64,000 bases of DNA from contig CBDFKC010000004.1 in NCBI GenBank assembly GCA_965248685.1, positions 558,001 through 622,000 on the forward strand, given 5' to 3'. The position numbers and the translations under genes are program-made. Below, piece by piece: positions 42,654-51,431 of this stretch (the first letter of the stretch is position 1; each line of letters starts with the position of its first letter). The stretch is from VYFG01 sp965248685 (GTDB lineage Bacteria > Pseudomonadota > Gammaproteobacteria > Arenicellales > Poriferihabitantaceae). The notes under the pieces are model-generated. The model ran no database searches, had not been told where the DNA came from, and saw only the letters and a list, made by a program, of their open reading frames with translations.

Positions 42654-45104
42654 ATGGGCAAAAAAACCATTATCGTTGGCGGTGGTGCAATCGGCCTGAG
42701 CGTGGCCTATCACCTGGGCAAACTCGGGGTGAGAGACGTTGTTCTGCTTGAGCGAAATCAACTAACCAGTGGAACCTCATGGCATGCAGCCGGTATTGTT
42801 GGCCCGCTGCGGGGGAGTCAGAATTTAACCGAGCTTGCACGCTATGGTGTTGAATTGTTTGACACCCTGGAACAGGATACGGGTCAGTCTACTGGCTACA
42901 AACAAACCGGCGGATTGTGGCTGGCGCGGAACCCAGAGCGGTTGGTGGAACTCGCCAGAATCGCTGCCATGGGTGAAATGAACAATCTCCATGCCCAAAT
43001 GCTTTCACCGGTGGAAACCCGGGGAAAATTTGGTTTGATCAAAGTCGATGATCTTGCGGGATCGCTATGGGTTGAAGAGGATGGGCAGGTCAATCCGGTG
43101 GATCTGTGCATGGCTTATGCCCGGGGCGCGCGGAGCTTTGGTGTGGAGATTCGAGAACATTGCGGGGTCAAGGAAATAGGGGTTCGTAATCACCGTGTGG
43201 ACGCGGTGGCGCTGGAAAATGGAGAGTCCATTGAGGTTAAATCTATTATTAATTGCGCCGGATTATGGGCCAGGGAAGTAGGTGCCATGGCGGGAGTGGC
43301 GGTTCCGCTACGCGCGGTGGAACATATGTACATAGTCACCGAACCACTAGCTGGTTTGCCTCAGCCGTGTCCGGTGATACGTGATCTCGATAGCGGTATT
43401 TATATCAAGGAGGATGCTGCCAAATTGGTCCTCGGAACATTCGAGGCTAATGCCCGGCTGTGGGACCCGACAAGCGTGGACAAAAAAAACAGCTATCTGG
43501 AATTCCCCGAACAATGGGATCACGCCGAGCCAATGTTGGCCGCTGGAATATCCAGGATTCCTGCGCTGGAGACCGCCGGTATAGTCAAGTTTTTAAACGG
43601 GCCCGAGAGTTTTACCCCGGATACCAGACAGATAATGGGGCGAGCGCCGGGAATGGCGAATATGTTTGTTGCGGCGGGGTTTAACTCCATCGGCGTCATG
43701 TCTTCAGCAGGGGTCGGCAAGGTAATGGCCCAGTGGATGCATGATCTATGTCCGCCGATGGATTTATGGGAAGTGGATATTATGCGATTCGATGAGTCTG
43801 ACAATGAGTCGGATTTTCTCGATAAGCGCATTGTCGAGTCGGTCCATAACCAGTTTCAGATGCACTGGCCTTTTAAGCAATACCGTACTGGCCGTGACCG
43901 AAAGGTGTCGCCCTGGCACAGCTTGATGGCGGCCCAGGGAGCGGTATTTGGTGCACCAACAGGCTGGGAGCGACCTTTGTGGTTTGCCCAGTCGGAAGCG
44001 GAAAAAGCCATGCACTATAGTCACGGAACCCAGAGCTGGTGGCCCTGGGCTGAGCGCGAAGCGAAACAAATGATGGAAACCGGAGCAGTTATTGAACTAT
44101 CGCCTTTCTCCAAATTCCTTGTTTCTGGTAATGACGCCTGCAATGCCCTGCAGAAACTATGCTCGAATTCCATTGACTGCGCTATCAACCAGATTGTTTA
44201 CAGTTTGATGCTCAATGAGCGAGGCGGTATTGAAGCGGATTGCACGGTAACCCGAATGGCTAGAGATAGTTTTATGGTGGTTACGGGTGCCGCAACCAGG
44301 GTCAAGGATTATCACTGGATTGCCGATGGACTCGGCTTAACTAGCGGGGAAGACGTAGCATTGGAAGACGTGACTGATCGTTTCGCTGTTGTTGGAGTAA
44401 TGGGACCGCGGAGTCAGGGTTTACTGGAAAAGATTGTTATGGATGAATGTCTTTCCTTGGCTTCTAACTATTCCACCTCGCAGTTGATCTCTATTGGCGG
44501 GGTATCAATACGGGCCAATCGAATTAGTTATGTCGGCGAGCTCGGATGGGAACTATTTATTCCCTGGGATAATGCGGTGGAGGTACTGCAGGAAATTATC
44601 GACCATATGGGGGAATTTGAAATGGGATTTGCCGGTCATTTTTGTTTGGACAGTTGTCGGCTTGAAAAAGGTTATGTCCATTGGGGGCATGATATTGGGC
44701 CGGATGACTCGCCGTCCAGCGCCGGACTCGGCTTTGCGGCGAAACCGAGAGGGGAATTCGATTTTGTCGGTAAGCAAGCATTGCTCGAACAATTGGATCA
44801 ACCGGCACAAACCCGGCGAGTTTTATTTGAGGTGGAATGCGGTGGTTGTTTCCTGTCCCACGACGAACCTATTTATCACAATGGAAAAAGGGTAGGACGA
44901 ACAACTTCTGGGGGACTCGGGTTTCGCACCGGTAAAGCGCTTTCCATGGGTTATATTGAAAACGCTAAGAATAGCCTGACTGGCGAATTCGAAATTAAAG
45001 TAGCGGGAAAGCTTTACCATGCAATGCTTCTGACGCGCGCGCCCTATGACCCCGAGGGGATTAAGTTAAAAGGCCAGAGTACGTCTCTTGGCGACAAAAT
45101 ATGA
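42654..45104 (+). CDS. Dimethylglycine/sarcosine dehydrogenase-like flavoprotein with GcvT domains (copy 1)
   Basis: An 816-residue two-part enzyme of the DMGDH/sarcosine-dehydrogenase family. Residues 1-370 form a DAO-type FAD domain (IVGGGAIGLSVAYHLGKLG at 6-24; the TSWHAAG segment near residue 43 holds the His that carries covalent FAD in relatives). Residues 430-800 form a GcvT-like folate domain with IELSPFSKFLVSG, VVGVMGPRSQGLL, RISYVGELGWELFIP and the C-terminal barrel with PIYHNGKRVGRTTSGGLG. Such enzymes oxidatively demethylate N-methylated glycines and load the C1 unit on tetrahydrofolate. It follows the MttB-like gene by 63 bases and is 18 bases before a paralogue. Confidence 0.86.
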   Translation: MGKKTIIVGGGAIGLSVAYHLGKLGVRDVVLLERNQLTSGTSWHAAGIVGPLRGSQNLTELARYGVELFDTLEQDTGQSTGYKQTGGLWLARNPERLVELARIAAMGEMNNLHAQMLSPVETRGKFGLIKVDDLAGSLWVEEDGQVNPVDLCMAYARGARSFGVEIREHCGVKEIGVRNHRVDAVALENGESIEVKSIINCAGLWAREVGAMAGVAVPLRAVEHMYIVTEPLAGLPQPCPVIRDLDSGIYIKEDAAKLVLGTFEANARLWDPTSVDKKNSYLEFPEQWDHAEPMLAAGISRIPALETAGIVKFLNGPESFTPDTRQIMGRAPGMANMFVAAGFNSIGVMSSAGVGKVMAQWMHDLCPPMDLWEVDIMRFDESDNESDFLDKRIVESVHNQFQMHWPFKQYRTGRDRKVSPWHSLMAAQGAVFGAPTGWERPLWFAQSEAEKAMHYSHGTQSWWPWAEREAKQMMETGAVIELSPFSKFLVSGNDACNALQKLCSNSIDCAINQIVYSLMLNERGGIEADCTVTRMARDSFMVVTGAATRVKDYHWIADGLGLTSGEDVALEDVTDRFAVVGVMGPRSQGLLEKIVMDECLSLASNYSTSQLISIGGVSIRANRISYVGELGWELFIPWDNAVEVLQEIIDHMGEFEMGFAGHFCLDSCRLEKGYVHWGHDIGPDDSPSSAGLGFAAKPRGEFDFVGKQALLEQLDQPAQTRRVLFEVECGGCFLSHDEPIYHNGKRVGRTTSGGLGFRTGKALSMGYIENAKNSLTGEFEIKVAGKLYHAMLLTRAPYDPEGIKLKGQSTSLGDKI

Positions 45105-45122
45105 AAACCAAGATAACTTAGC

Positions 45123-47549
45123 ATGACTAAACATACCCGGGTAGCGATCGTTGGTGGCGGAATCTATGGTTGTGGTTTGCTTCTACAATTGGTCGAGAAA
45201 GGCTGGACCGACGTTACCTTGATTGAAAAAAATGAATTGACCGCGGGCTCAACCTGGCATGCGGCCGGGTTTTGCACCCACTACAGTTTTAATCTAACCC
45301 ATCTCTACATGCGTAAGTTTAGTACTGATTTGTACTACCACCTTGAGCAGGAGGGTATTGAACCTACCGGCTACCATCGATGCCGGGGATTGCGCATTAC
45401 CGATGATAGTGATCGTATCGATGAATTTCGTCATGGTATTGCGGTAGCGCGCCAGCTTGGCATGGAGTTTGAACTATTGGGACCGTCCGAAATCGAGCAA
45501 GTTTTCCCCTTGATGAATTGTGCCGGGGTAAAAGCTGCGGTTTTTGAACCAACCGAGGGTTATGTCGATCCGGCCCAGGCAACCAATGCCATGGCGCGAA
45601 TGGCCCGTGCTGGGGGCGCAAAAATCATCCGCCAGTCTCCGGTTCAGTCGATTCAAATGCTGGCCAGCGGCGAATGGCAATTGTCTACGCCGAATGACGT
45701 GATCGTCGCCGAACATATTGTACTGGCGCCGGGTTTCTGGGCTAATGAAGTGGGCAAACTAATAGGTCTTGATCTGCCTGTTACCCCTATGCTGCACCAG
45801 TATCTGGTAACGGATGATCACCCCAGCGTTGCAGCGATGCCGCCGGACTCAATTCCGTTGGTTCGACACCATGATTACCAGTGGTATACCCGACGAGAAA
45901 GAGACGGCTTGCTGCTCGGTGCCTATGAGTCGATACCGCTTCCCCAGACCTGGTCTATCGATGGTGTACCCCCGACCTTTGGCATGGAATTGTTAGAGCC
46001 GGAGTTGGATCGGGTAGAACATCTGATCAGTGACGCAATGGGTAGAATTCCGATGCTCACCGAAGCTGGGATAAAAACCACGGTCCATGGACCAGTCAGC
46101 TATACCCCCGATGGGCAGCCCTTGATTGGTCCGGCCTCTGGTTTGAGAAATGCCTGGTTGGCCTGTGGTAGCGGATTCGGTATTGGTGAAGGCGCAGGCG
46201 CGGGCAAACTTTTGGCAGAGTGGATGGTGGAAGGGCAGCCGCCAATGCATATGGGTGCTTTCGACCCCCGCCGATTCGGCGCCTATGCGGATAAATCCTA
46301 TCGCGTTGAGCGGGCTGTCGAAGTGTTTGCCAAGCAGTTCTCTACTCACTATCCATTGGAAGAAAGGGAGTCCGGTCGACCGCTCAAAACCACGCCGATT
46401 TATCAACGTCTGAAAAATGCCTGGGCCCGGTTTGGCTGTGTCTATGGCTGGGAACGGGCCAACTGGTTTGGGTCAGATGATGAAACTGAGCGGCTCAGCT
46501 TTCACCGAACAGAATGGTTCCATGGGGTTGCCAGAGAATGCCGAGGAGTAACTGAGAACGCGGGAATTATTGATCTAAGTGGATTTACCAAGTATCAGAT
46601 TAGCGGCCCACACGCGGAACTTGAATTGGATAAACTCTCTGCCAACCAACTGCCACAGGAAACTGGCGACATCCGGTTGTGTCATATGCTAAACCACGCC
46701 GGAACTGTGGAATGCGAATTTACCATTACCCGTACCGCGCAACAGAGCTTTTATCTGGTCTGTGCCGCGTTGGCTGAAAACCACCATCTTGACTGGTTAC
46801 AACAACATTTCGCACCGGATGCTGATATCCGAGTAGAGAATCTTAGCCAACAACAGGGAGTACTGAGCCTGGCTGGTCCCCGCTCCCGGCAAATACTTCA
46901 ATCGGTGTGTGACCATGAATTATCCAATGGTGCTTTTCCCTGGCTCACCGCGAAAGAGATCAATGTACTTGGTATCCAGGTACTTGCTATGCGGCTCAGT
47001 TATACCGGAGAGCTCGGATGGGAAATACATCACGCTATCGAACACCAGGCAGTGCTTTACGATGGCTTTAAAGCAGCTGGAGATAAATGCCCGCCTATTG
47101 ATTTCGGTTTTTATGCGCTCAATTCAATGCGTATGGAAAAAGCCCATAAAGCCTGGGGCGGCGAACTCACCGTCGAAAATACGCCCTGGGAACTAGGGCT
47201 TGAGCGATTTATGACGCTGGAAAATCGCGAGTTTATTGGCCGCCCGGTGATTCTTGAGAGTTCGCAACGAGATCTGTCTCGCCGCTATTACTATGTGGAA
47301 ATTGGACCTGGAGACACCGACGTTATCGGCGGCGAACCGGTTTATTTGGGTGCAGAACTAGTTGGTGTACTCGTGTCTGGCGCCTATGGTCACCGGGTAG
47401 GAAAAGATTTGGGATTTGCCCTGATGAAAGTCGCGGCCGCAGAGAATGGCGATCTCTTCGAAACCGAAATGATCGGTATACGTCGAAGCGTTAAAATAAT
47501 TCCGGAACCCGCCTTTGATCCAAACAACACTCGGGCCCGGATAGGTTGA
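45123..47549 (+). CDS. Dimethylglycine/sarcosine dehydrogenase-like flavoprotein with GcvT domains (copy 2)
   Basis: Second paralogue, 808 residues, same architecture: FAD motif IVGGGIYGCGLLLQLVEKG at 9-27, GSTWHAAGF near 44, a DAO domain to about residue 385, then the folate domain with IIDLSGFTKYQISG, VLSLAGPRSRQIL, RLSYTGELGWEIH and EPVYLGAELVGVLVSGAYG. It is clearly diverged from copy 1 throughout, so the pair is an old duplication with probably different substrates, for example a tertiary and a secondary N-methyl amine in one stepwise demethylation. The gene ends 7 bases before the convergent MFS gene. Confidence 0.86.
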   Translation: MTKHTRVAIVGGGIYGCGLLLQLVEKGWTDVTLIEKNELTAGSTWHAAGFCTHYSFNLTHLYMRKFSTDLYYHLEQEGIEPTGYHRCRGLRITDDSDRIDEFRHGIAVARQLGMEFELLGPSEIEQVFPLMNCAGVKAAVFEPTEGYVDPAQATNAMARMARAGGAKIIRQSPVQSIQMLASGEWQLSTPNDVIVAEHIVLAPGFWANEVGKLIGLDLPVTPMLHQYLVTDDHPSVAAMPPDSIPLVRHHDYQWYTRRERDGLLLGAYESIPLPQTWSIDGVPPTFGMELLEPELDRVEHLISDAMGRIPMLTEAGIKTTVHGPVSYTPDGQPLIGPASGLRNAWLACGSGFGIGEGAGAGKLLAEWMVEGQPPMHMGAFDPRRFGAYADKSYRVERAVEVFAKQFSTHYPLEERESGRPLKTTPIYQRLKNAWARFGCVYGWERANWFGSDDETERLSFHRTEWFHGVARECRGVTENAGIIDLSGFTKYQISGPHAELELDKLSANQLPQETGDIRLCHMLNHAGTVECEFTITRTAQQSFYLVCAALAENHHLDWLQQHFAPDADIRVENLSQQQGVLSLAGPRSRQILQSVCDHELSNGAFPWLTAKEINVLGIQVLAMRLSYTGELGWEIHHAIEHQAVLYDGFKAAGDKCPPIDFGFYALNSMRMEKAHKAWGGELTVENTPWELGLERFMTLENREFIGRPVILESSQRDLSRRYYYVEIGPGDTDVIGGEPVYLGAELVGVLVSGAYGHRVGKDLGFALMKVAAAENGDLFETEMIGIRRSVKIIPEPAFDPNNTRARIG

Positions 47550-47556
47550 AGAAATT

Positions 47557-48801
47557 CTATGCAGGGTTGGCGATTAAACTTGAGTCATCGGGTTTATCCC
47601 GCAACAGAAACACCAGCAATCCGGCGATGATGGCCAGTACCAGCGAACTGCTCCAGACCAGGTCGTAGGTTGAATTTTTGTCAAAGAGGTAACCGCCAAA
47701 TGCGGCACCCATTGCAGCACCCAGTTGATGTCCTGCAGTCAGCAGGCCCATTACCAGACCAACGATTCGTAATCCAAGATGGCTCGCTACCAGACTTGTA
47801 GTAACCGGGACAGTGGAATAATCCACCGCCCCAAAAATAATCGCAAAGATCAGCAAGGTTTCATAGCTGGTACCTACATTGAGCAGGATCCAAAAAGTTA
47901 GTCCTCGAATCACATAGATCATGCCGAGCAGAAGCGGTCGATTCATTCGATCAGTAAGCCAGCCGACGCCGATCATGCCGACCAGGTTAATCGCCGACAA
48001 TAAACCATATGCAGTGGCGCTGGGGACCGGAGCGAATCCACAAAATGAAGCGTAGGGTAAAAGATGGGTTTCGATTACACCGCTGGTGGTGTATCCACAA
48101 ATAAGATAGCTCCAGAACAGTAAATGAAAAACAGGGCTGGTCGCGAGTTTTACCAGGTCCTTCCTGGTTCCCGAGGGATCAGATTTTTCTTCCGGAGATT
48201 CATCTTCAGGTTCGGGTGATTTATCTCCTGGAACCAGCCAAACCAGTGGAATTAACAATGCGGTACCAATACCAATGCCGATAAATCCCCAGCGCCAGCT
48301 AAATGCTGTGAGTAAAACTGCGACCAGCGGGACGATAAGAAATTGGCCAGCGGTCGATCCAGAAGTTGCAATTCCGGAAGCCAATCCTACTGAATTGGGG
48401 TAAACCCTGGCCACCGCGGCAGCAATGACGTGGGTCGATATAATGCCAAATCCTACGCCGCCGATGATACCAAACCCAACTAACAGTACCCAGGAACTGT
48501 TGGCAGTACTCACCACGATGCAACTGAGGCAGATAGTAATCAAACCAAACAGCAAGGTGTACCGGAGTCCTTTGCGATCCAGCATCAATCCGGATATTGG
48601 CGCAATGATCGCCATAATAAGCAATGCCACCGCGGCAACATTGGCAACATAGCCTCGAGTCCAACCGAATTCCTGTTCCCATATGGGTACCGCTAGTCCA
48701 AGCAAAGCCCGCCCGGAATAAGCCATTGCCAGGGCCAGAAAACCGAGGGCGACAACAAGAGTCGCTCGATCAAAAAAGCTTATTTTTCGCTGCTCTACCA
48801 C
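47557..48801 (-). CDS. MFS transporter
   Basis: Major facilitator of 414 residues with twelve predicted helices and the inter-helix motif Gly-Leu-Met-Leu-Asp-Arg-Lys-Gly-Leu-Arg near residue 72, plus GWLTDRMNRPLLLG near 280, the repeated MFS loop 2-3 / 8-9 signature. A charged loop of about 25 residues (PGDKSPEPEDESPEEKSD) separates the two halves. The overall look is that of monocarboxylate- or oxalate/formate-type carriers. Start is GTG 48801. It is convergent with the demethylation genes; a role in uptake of their substrate is possible, not shown. Confidence 0.85.
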   Translation of the reverse strand: MVEQRKISFFDRATLVVALGFLALAMAYSGRALLGLAVPIWEQEFGWTRGYVANVAAVALLIMAIIAPISGLMLDRKGLRYTLLFGLITICLSCIVVSTANSSWVLLVGFGIIGGVGFGIISTHVIAAAVARVYPNSVGLASGIATSGSTAGQFLIVPLVAVLLTAFSWRWGFIGIGIGTALLIPLVWLVPGDKSPEPEDESPEEKSDPSGTRKDLVKLATSPVFHLLFWSYLICGYTTSGVIETHLLPYASFCGFAPVPSATAYGLLSAINLVGMIGVGWLTDRMNRPLLLGMIYVIRGLTFWILLNVGTSYETLLIFAIIFGAVDYSTVPVTTSLVASHLGLRIVGLVMGLLTAGHQLGAAMGAAFGGYLFDKNSTYDLVWSSSLVLAIIAGLLVFLLRDKPDDSSLIANPA

Positions 48802-48917
48802 AACTATAGCGTATGAGATGACATGGCACGGGTAAAGCCGTTAAACCAGCAAAGATGCGACAATAGATGGTCGATTTGTCAACTTTCTACGACTGCTACA
48901 AAACCAGACTTTATTCG

Positions 48918-49436
48918 CTACGCATTGCCTAGATATATCAGTGACATTACGATTCCACCGATAAAACCACCACCAGAGAGCAAAATTCCAATAATGCACA
49001 TCACTACATAGAGCGTATAAGGGCGGGTAAAAAGGATACGGCAACCAGCGTAACTTTTCTGTTCTTGCAGGCCTCTAACCTGCAGTAAATGTTTTCCAGT
49101 GGTTTCTAAGGAAAAACGACTATGTGCCATTTTAATTTCAGACACGCCTGAACTTTGAAGGGGCATACTCCTCGATAGCGGAATATTTTGTTTGTTTGCG
49201 GCATTAATTAGATTAAATTTAAGACCGGAAAACGCCCTACTAAAGCGAGGCCCCACCAGATGCATCTGGATATCTCCGATTGCTGGAAAATCGATGGGCA
49301 TTTCCTCAGACAAAGAAGCGCTGACCAACTCGGCGCTACCGATTTTTTTGACCAACCTCATAATAACGAAGATCAAAAGGATAAGACTAACTAAGACCAA
49401 TGGGACAGACCAAAGTAACCAGTTATCATTTAGCAT
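48918..49436 (-). CDS. Hypothetical two-helix membrane protein
   Basis: A 172-residue protein of unknown family. A hydrophobic helix near the N-terminus (about residues 6-26, LLWSVPLVLVSLILLIFVIM) is followed by a soluble segment of about 95 residues and one or two hydrophobic segments at the C-terminus with a Gly-rich turn (ILLSGGGFIGGIVMSLIYLG). The frame extends up to 49523, but ATG 49436 places the helix at the N-terminus in the usual way. It stands alone between the MFS gene (116-base gap) and the divergent GNAT gene. Confidence 0.55.
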   Translation of the reverse strand: MLNDNWLLWSVPLVLVSLILLIFVIMRLVKKIGSAELVSASLSEEMPIDFPAIGDIQMHLVGPRFSRAFSGLKFNLINAANKQNIPLSRSMPLQSSGVSEIKMAHSRFSLETTGKHLLQVRGLQEQKSYAGCRILFTRPYTLYVVMCIIGILLSGGGFIGGIVMSLIYLGNA

Positions 49437-49616
49437 AATGATGTATCTCTGGGGTAAATTGAATGGGACTAAATGTTTGGTAATATAATGCCACGATTTC
49501 TGATTACGATATTCCCAACTCAATGAATAGTGATTTCAAGTATATCGCGCTGACCCGTCATTCGGCCCTGTCCAGATTTACCCAGAGTCCCCTAAATTAA
49601 TCTATTCGGTATTAGA

Positions 49617-50117
49617 ATGAAGGTGCACACGCGATCTCTGGAGGAGACAGACTACGCCAAGATAAAAGCATTACTCCTAGGTGAAGGCGCCAATGAGTGG
49701 AACTACATTCCTGAGGAAGGAATAGATCATCAAATTGAATTGCTGAAGCAGCATATGGCATCTGTGGCTTTGCTCGAAAACCAAGAGATTCAGGGATTTT
49801 CAATTATGCTTTGTGGTGATGCTTGTCGGGGGGCTTTGAAGAAATACGATGACCTCGACCGCATCACATTTATCGCTGACGTTGTGGTCAGTAGAATCGT
49901 AAGTGGTCAAGGCTTGGGAACCCAGTTGTTGTTCGAGTCGCTTAGAGTCGCAAAAGAAAAAGGTTTTGAAACAGTCTATATAGAACGGCATGAAGAAAAC
50001 CTGGCGTCAGCTGGCATGATGCGCAAGGCCGGGTTTGAATTGGTAGATATATACGATGATCCAGCGAAACGATCCAGTGGATCAAGAAGGTCTGCGCTGC
50101 TCAAAAAATCGATATAA
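49617..50117 (+). CDS. GNAT-family N-acetyltransferase
   Basis: Acetyl-CoA-dependent N-acetyltransferase of 166 residues. The CoA-binding motif A is seen as ADVVVSRIVSGQGLGTQLLF (residues about 89-108, with the Gln/Arg-x-x-Gly-x-Gly/Ala pattern as Gly-Gln-Gly-Leu-Gly-Thr), followed by a strand/helix with YIERHEENLASAGMMRKAGFE, normal for GNAT C-terminal halves. Substrate unknown. Single gene; a short truncated VOC gene follows 79 bases downstream. Confidence 0.8.
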   Translation: MKVHTRSLEETDYAKIKALLLGEGANEWNYIPEEGIDHQIELLKQHMASVALLENQEIQGFSIMLCGDACRGALKKYDDLDRITFIADVVVSRIVSGQGLGTQLLFESLRVAKEKGFETVYIERHEENLASAGMMRKAGFELVDIYDDPAKRSSGSRRSALLKKSI

Positions 50118-50196
50118 CTTGTGTTGTCAACATAGCCGAATTCAGGTTGCCCAGACTGTAATTTCTATCGGGAATATTCAAATCTAAGAGGACAGT

Positions 50197-50334
50197 ATGT
50201 CTATCGAACCATTTATAAAGTGCAGTGACATCATGATCTCGTTGAAGTTTTATAGCGAAATCCTTGACTTCAAAATTGTGATTCCACCGGATCCAGATCG
50301 CAACAAAATCTCGTTCGGCCAGGAGGTTTTCTGA
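50197..50334 (+). pseudogene. Truncated VOC/glyoxalase-family gene
   Basis: A 45-codon frame from ATG 50197, preceded by a good Shine-Dalgarno (AAGAGGA), encodes MSIEPFIKCSDIMISLKFY followed by Ser-Glu-Ile-Leu-Asp-Phe-Lys-Ile. This is the first beta-alpha-beta element of a vicinal-oxygen-chelate protein (the usual Phe-Tyr-x-x-x-Leu-x-Phe signature), but the family is normally 115-140 residues and this frame stops at TGA 50332. I see no matching continuation in the other frames before the AEC gene at 50393, so the 3' part appears deleted rather than merely frameshifted. Confidence 0.6.
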
Positions 50335-50392
50335 TCTGATATCGTGTTATGGAAGACGATTGGGTCTTCTACTTATTCCTTGTGGAGTTTAA

Positions 50393-51325
50393 TTGACTAA
50401 CGCCATCGCTAACATCATCCTGCCGCTATTTGGCATCATGCTCGCTGGCTACCTCGCCAGTAAATTTCGAGTGATGAAGCGGGACAGCAGTGAAATTCTT
50501 AATCGATTCGTTTTCTATATCTCTCTCCCTTCCCTGGTTTTTATTAAACTTTCCAGGGTGCCGGTAGACGAGTTCTTTAACTGGCCGTTTCTCGGTGCGC
50601 TAGGTGGTGGCATGCTGGCGATGTTTTGCCTCGGTTTTTTAGCCGCTCGCTATTTTTTCAAAAACAACCTGACTGCCCAGGGAATGCATGGATTGACTGC
50701 GATGTACTCCAGCACAGCGTATATTGGGTTACCACTGATTTTATTGATTTTTGGCGATCGCGGACTAGTCCCAGGCATTATCGGTGCGGTGATTACCGGG
50801 GTGATTTTTCTGCCCATGGGTATTATTCTGGCGGAAGTCGATAAGAGTAAACAGGGACGTCAGCCCATGCTGATTTCTCTACTGGCGGTTCTGCGTAGTC
50901 CGGTCCTTTTGTCTACCGCCGCCGGGCTTACGGTTTCCTGGCTTGGCGTACAAATACCTCAGCCAATTGGTGAATTCTGTGAATTGCTGGGAGGCGCCTT
51001 TATTCCCTGCGCACTGTTTGCTGCTGGATTATTTATCGCAGATTGTTCAATCAAAGGTGCTGCGGTGGAAATTAGCTGGTTGGTTTTTGCTAAATTGCTA
51101 CTGCATCCATTGATTACCTGGTGGTTGGCTTATAATGTGTTTCAGCTGGAGGGAATTCTCCCTGCTATCGCGGTACTTCAGGCAACTCTGCCGAGTGGTG
51201 TGCCGGTGTTTGTCCTGGCCCAGCAATACAACATCTTTGTGACTCGCTCAAGTGGGGCAATCGTCATCTCTACTGCGATTTCTGTGTTAACCCTTTCCGC
51301 AGTGTTAATCATCCTCGATCAATAG
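50393..51325 (+). CDS. AEC-family (auxin efflux carrier-like) transporter
   Basis: Membrane transporter of 310 residues with about ten helices. Landmarks: ANIILPLFGIMLAGYLASKF at the N-terminus, then FYISLPSLVFIKLS, TAMYSSTAYIGLPLILLIFG (the conserved Asn/Ser-x-Gly-x-Pro helix) and ATLPSGVPVFVLAQQYN near the end, all normal for the family. Start is TTG 50393 with GGAG five bases before it; no ATG lies nearby in frame. Bacterial relatives export malonate or other carboxylates. Not obviously part of a larger operon. Confidence 0.84.
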   Translation: MTNAIANIILPLFGIMLAGYLASKFRVMKRDSSEILNRFVFYISLPSLVFIKLSRVPVDEFFNWPFLGALGGGMLAMFCLGFLAARYFFKNNLTAQGMHGLTAMYSSTAYIGLPLILLIFGDRGLVPGIIGAVITGVIFLPMGIILAEVDKSKQGRQPMLISLLAVLRSPVLLSTAAGLTVSWLGVQIPQPIGEFCELLGGAFIPCALFAAGLFIADCSIKGAAVEISWLVFAKLLLHPLITWWLAYNVFQLEGILPAIAVLQATLPSGVPVFVLAQQYNIFVTRSSGAIVISTAISVLTLSAVLIILDQ

Positions 51326-51431
51326 GCGCTGCCATCCAAGGCTCGTTACGCCGAATTCTGGCGATCGTTATATTCTAATTGACGGGAAATTTTGATCCTG
51401 GCGGGACGACGAAAATAATGCTTATAGTTCC

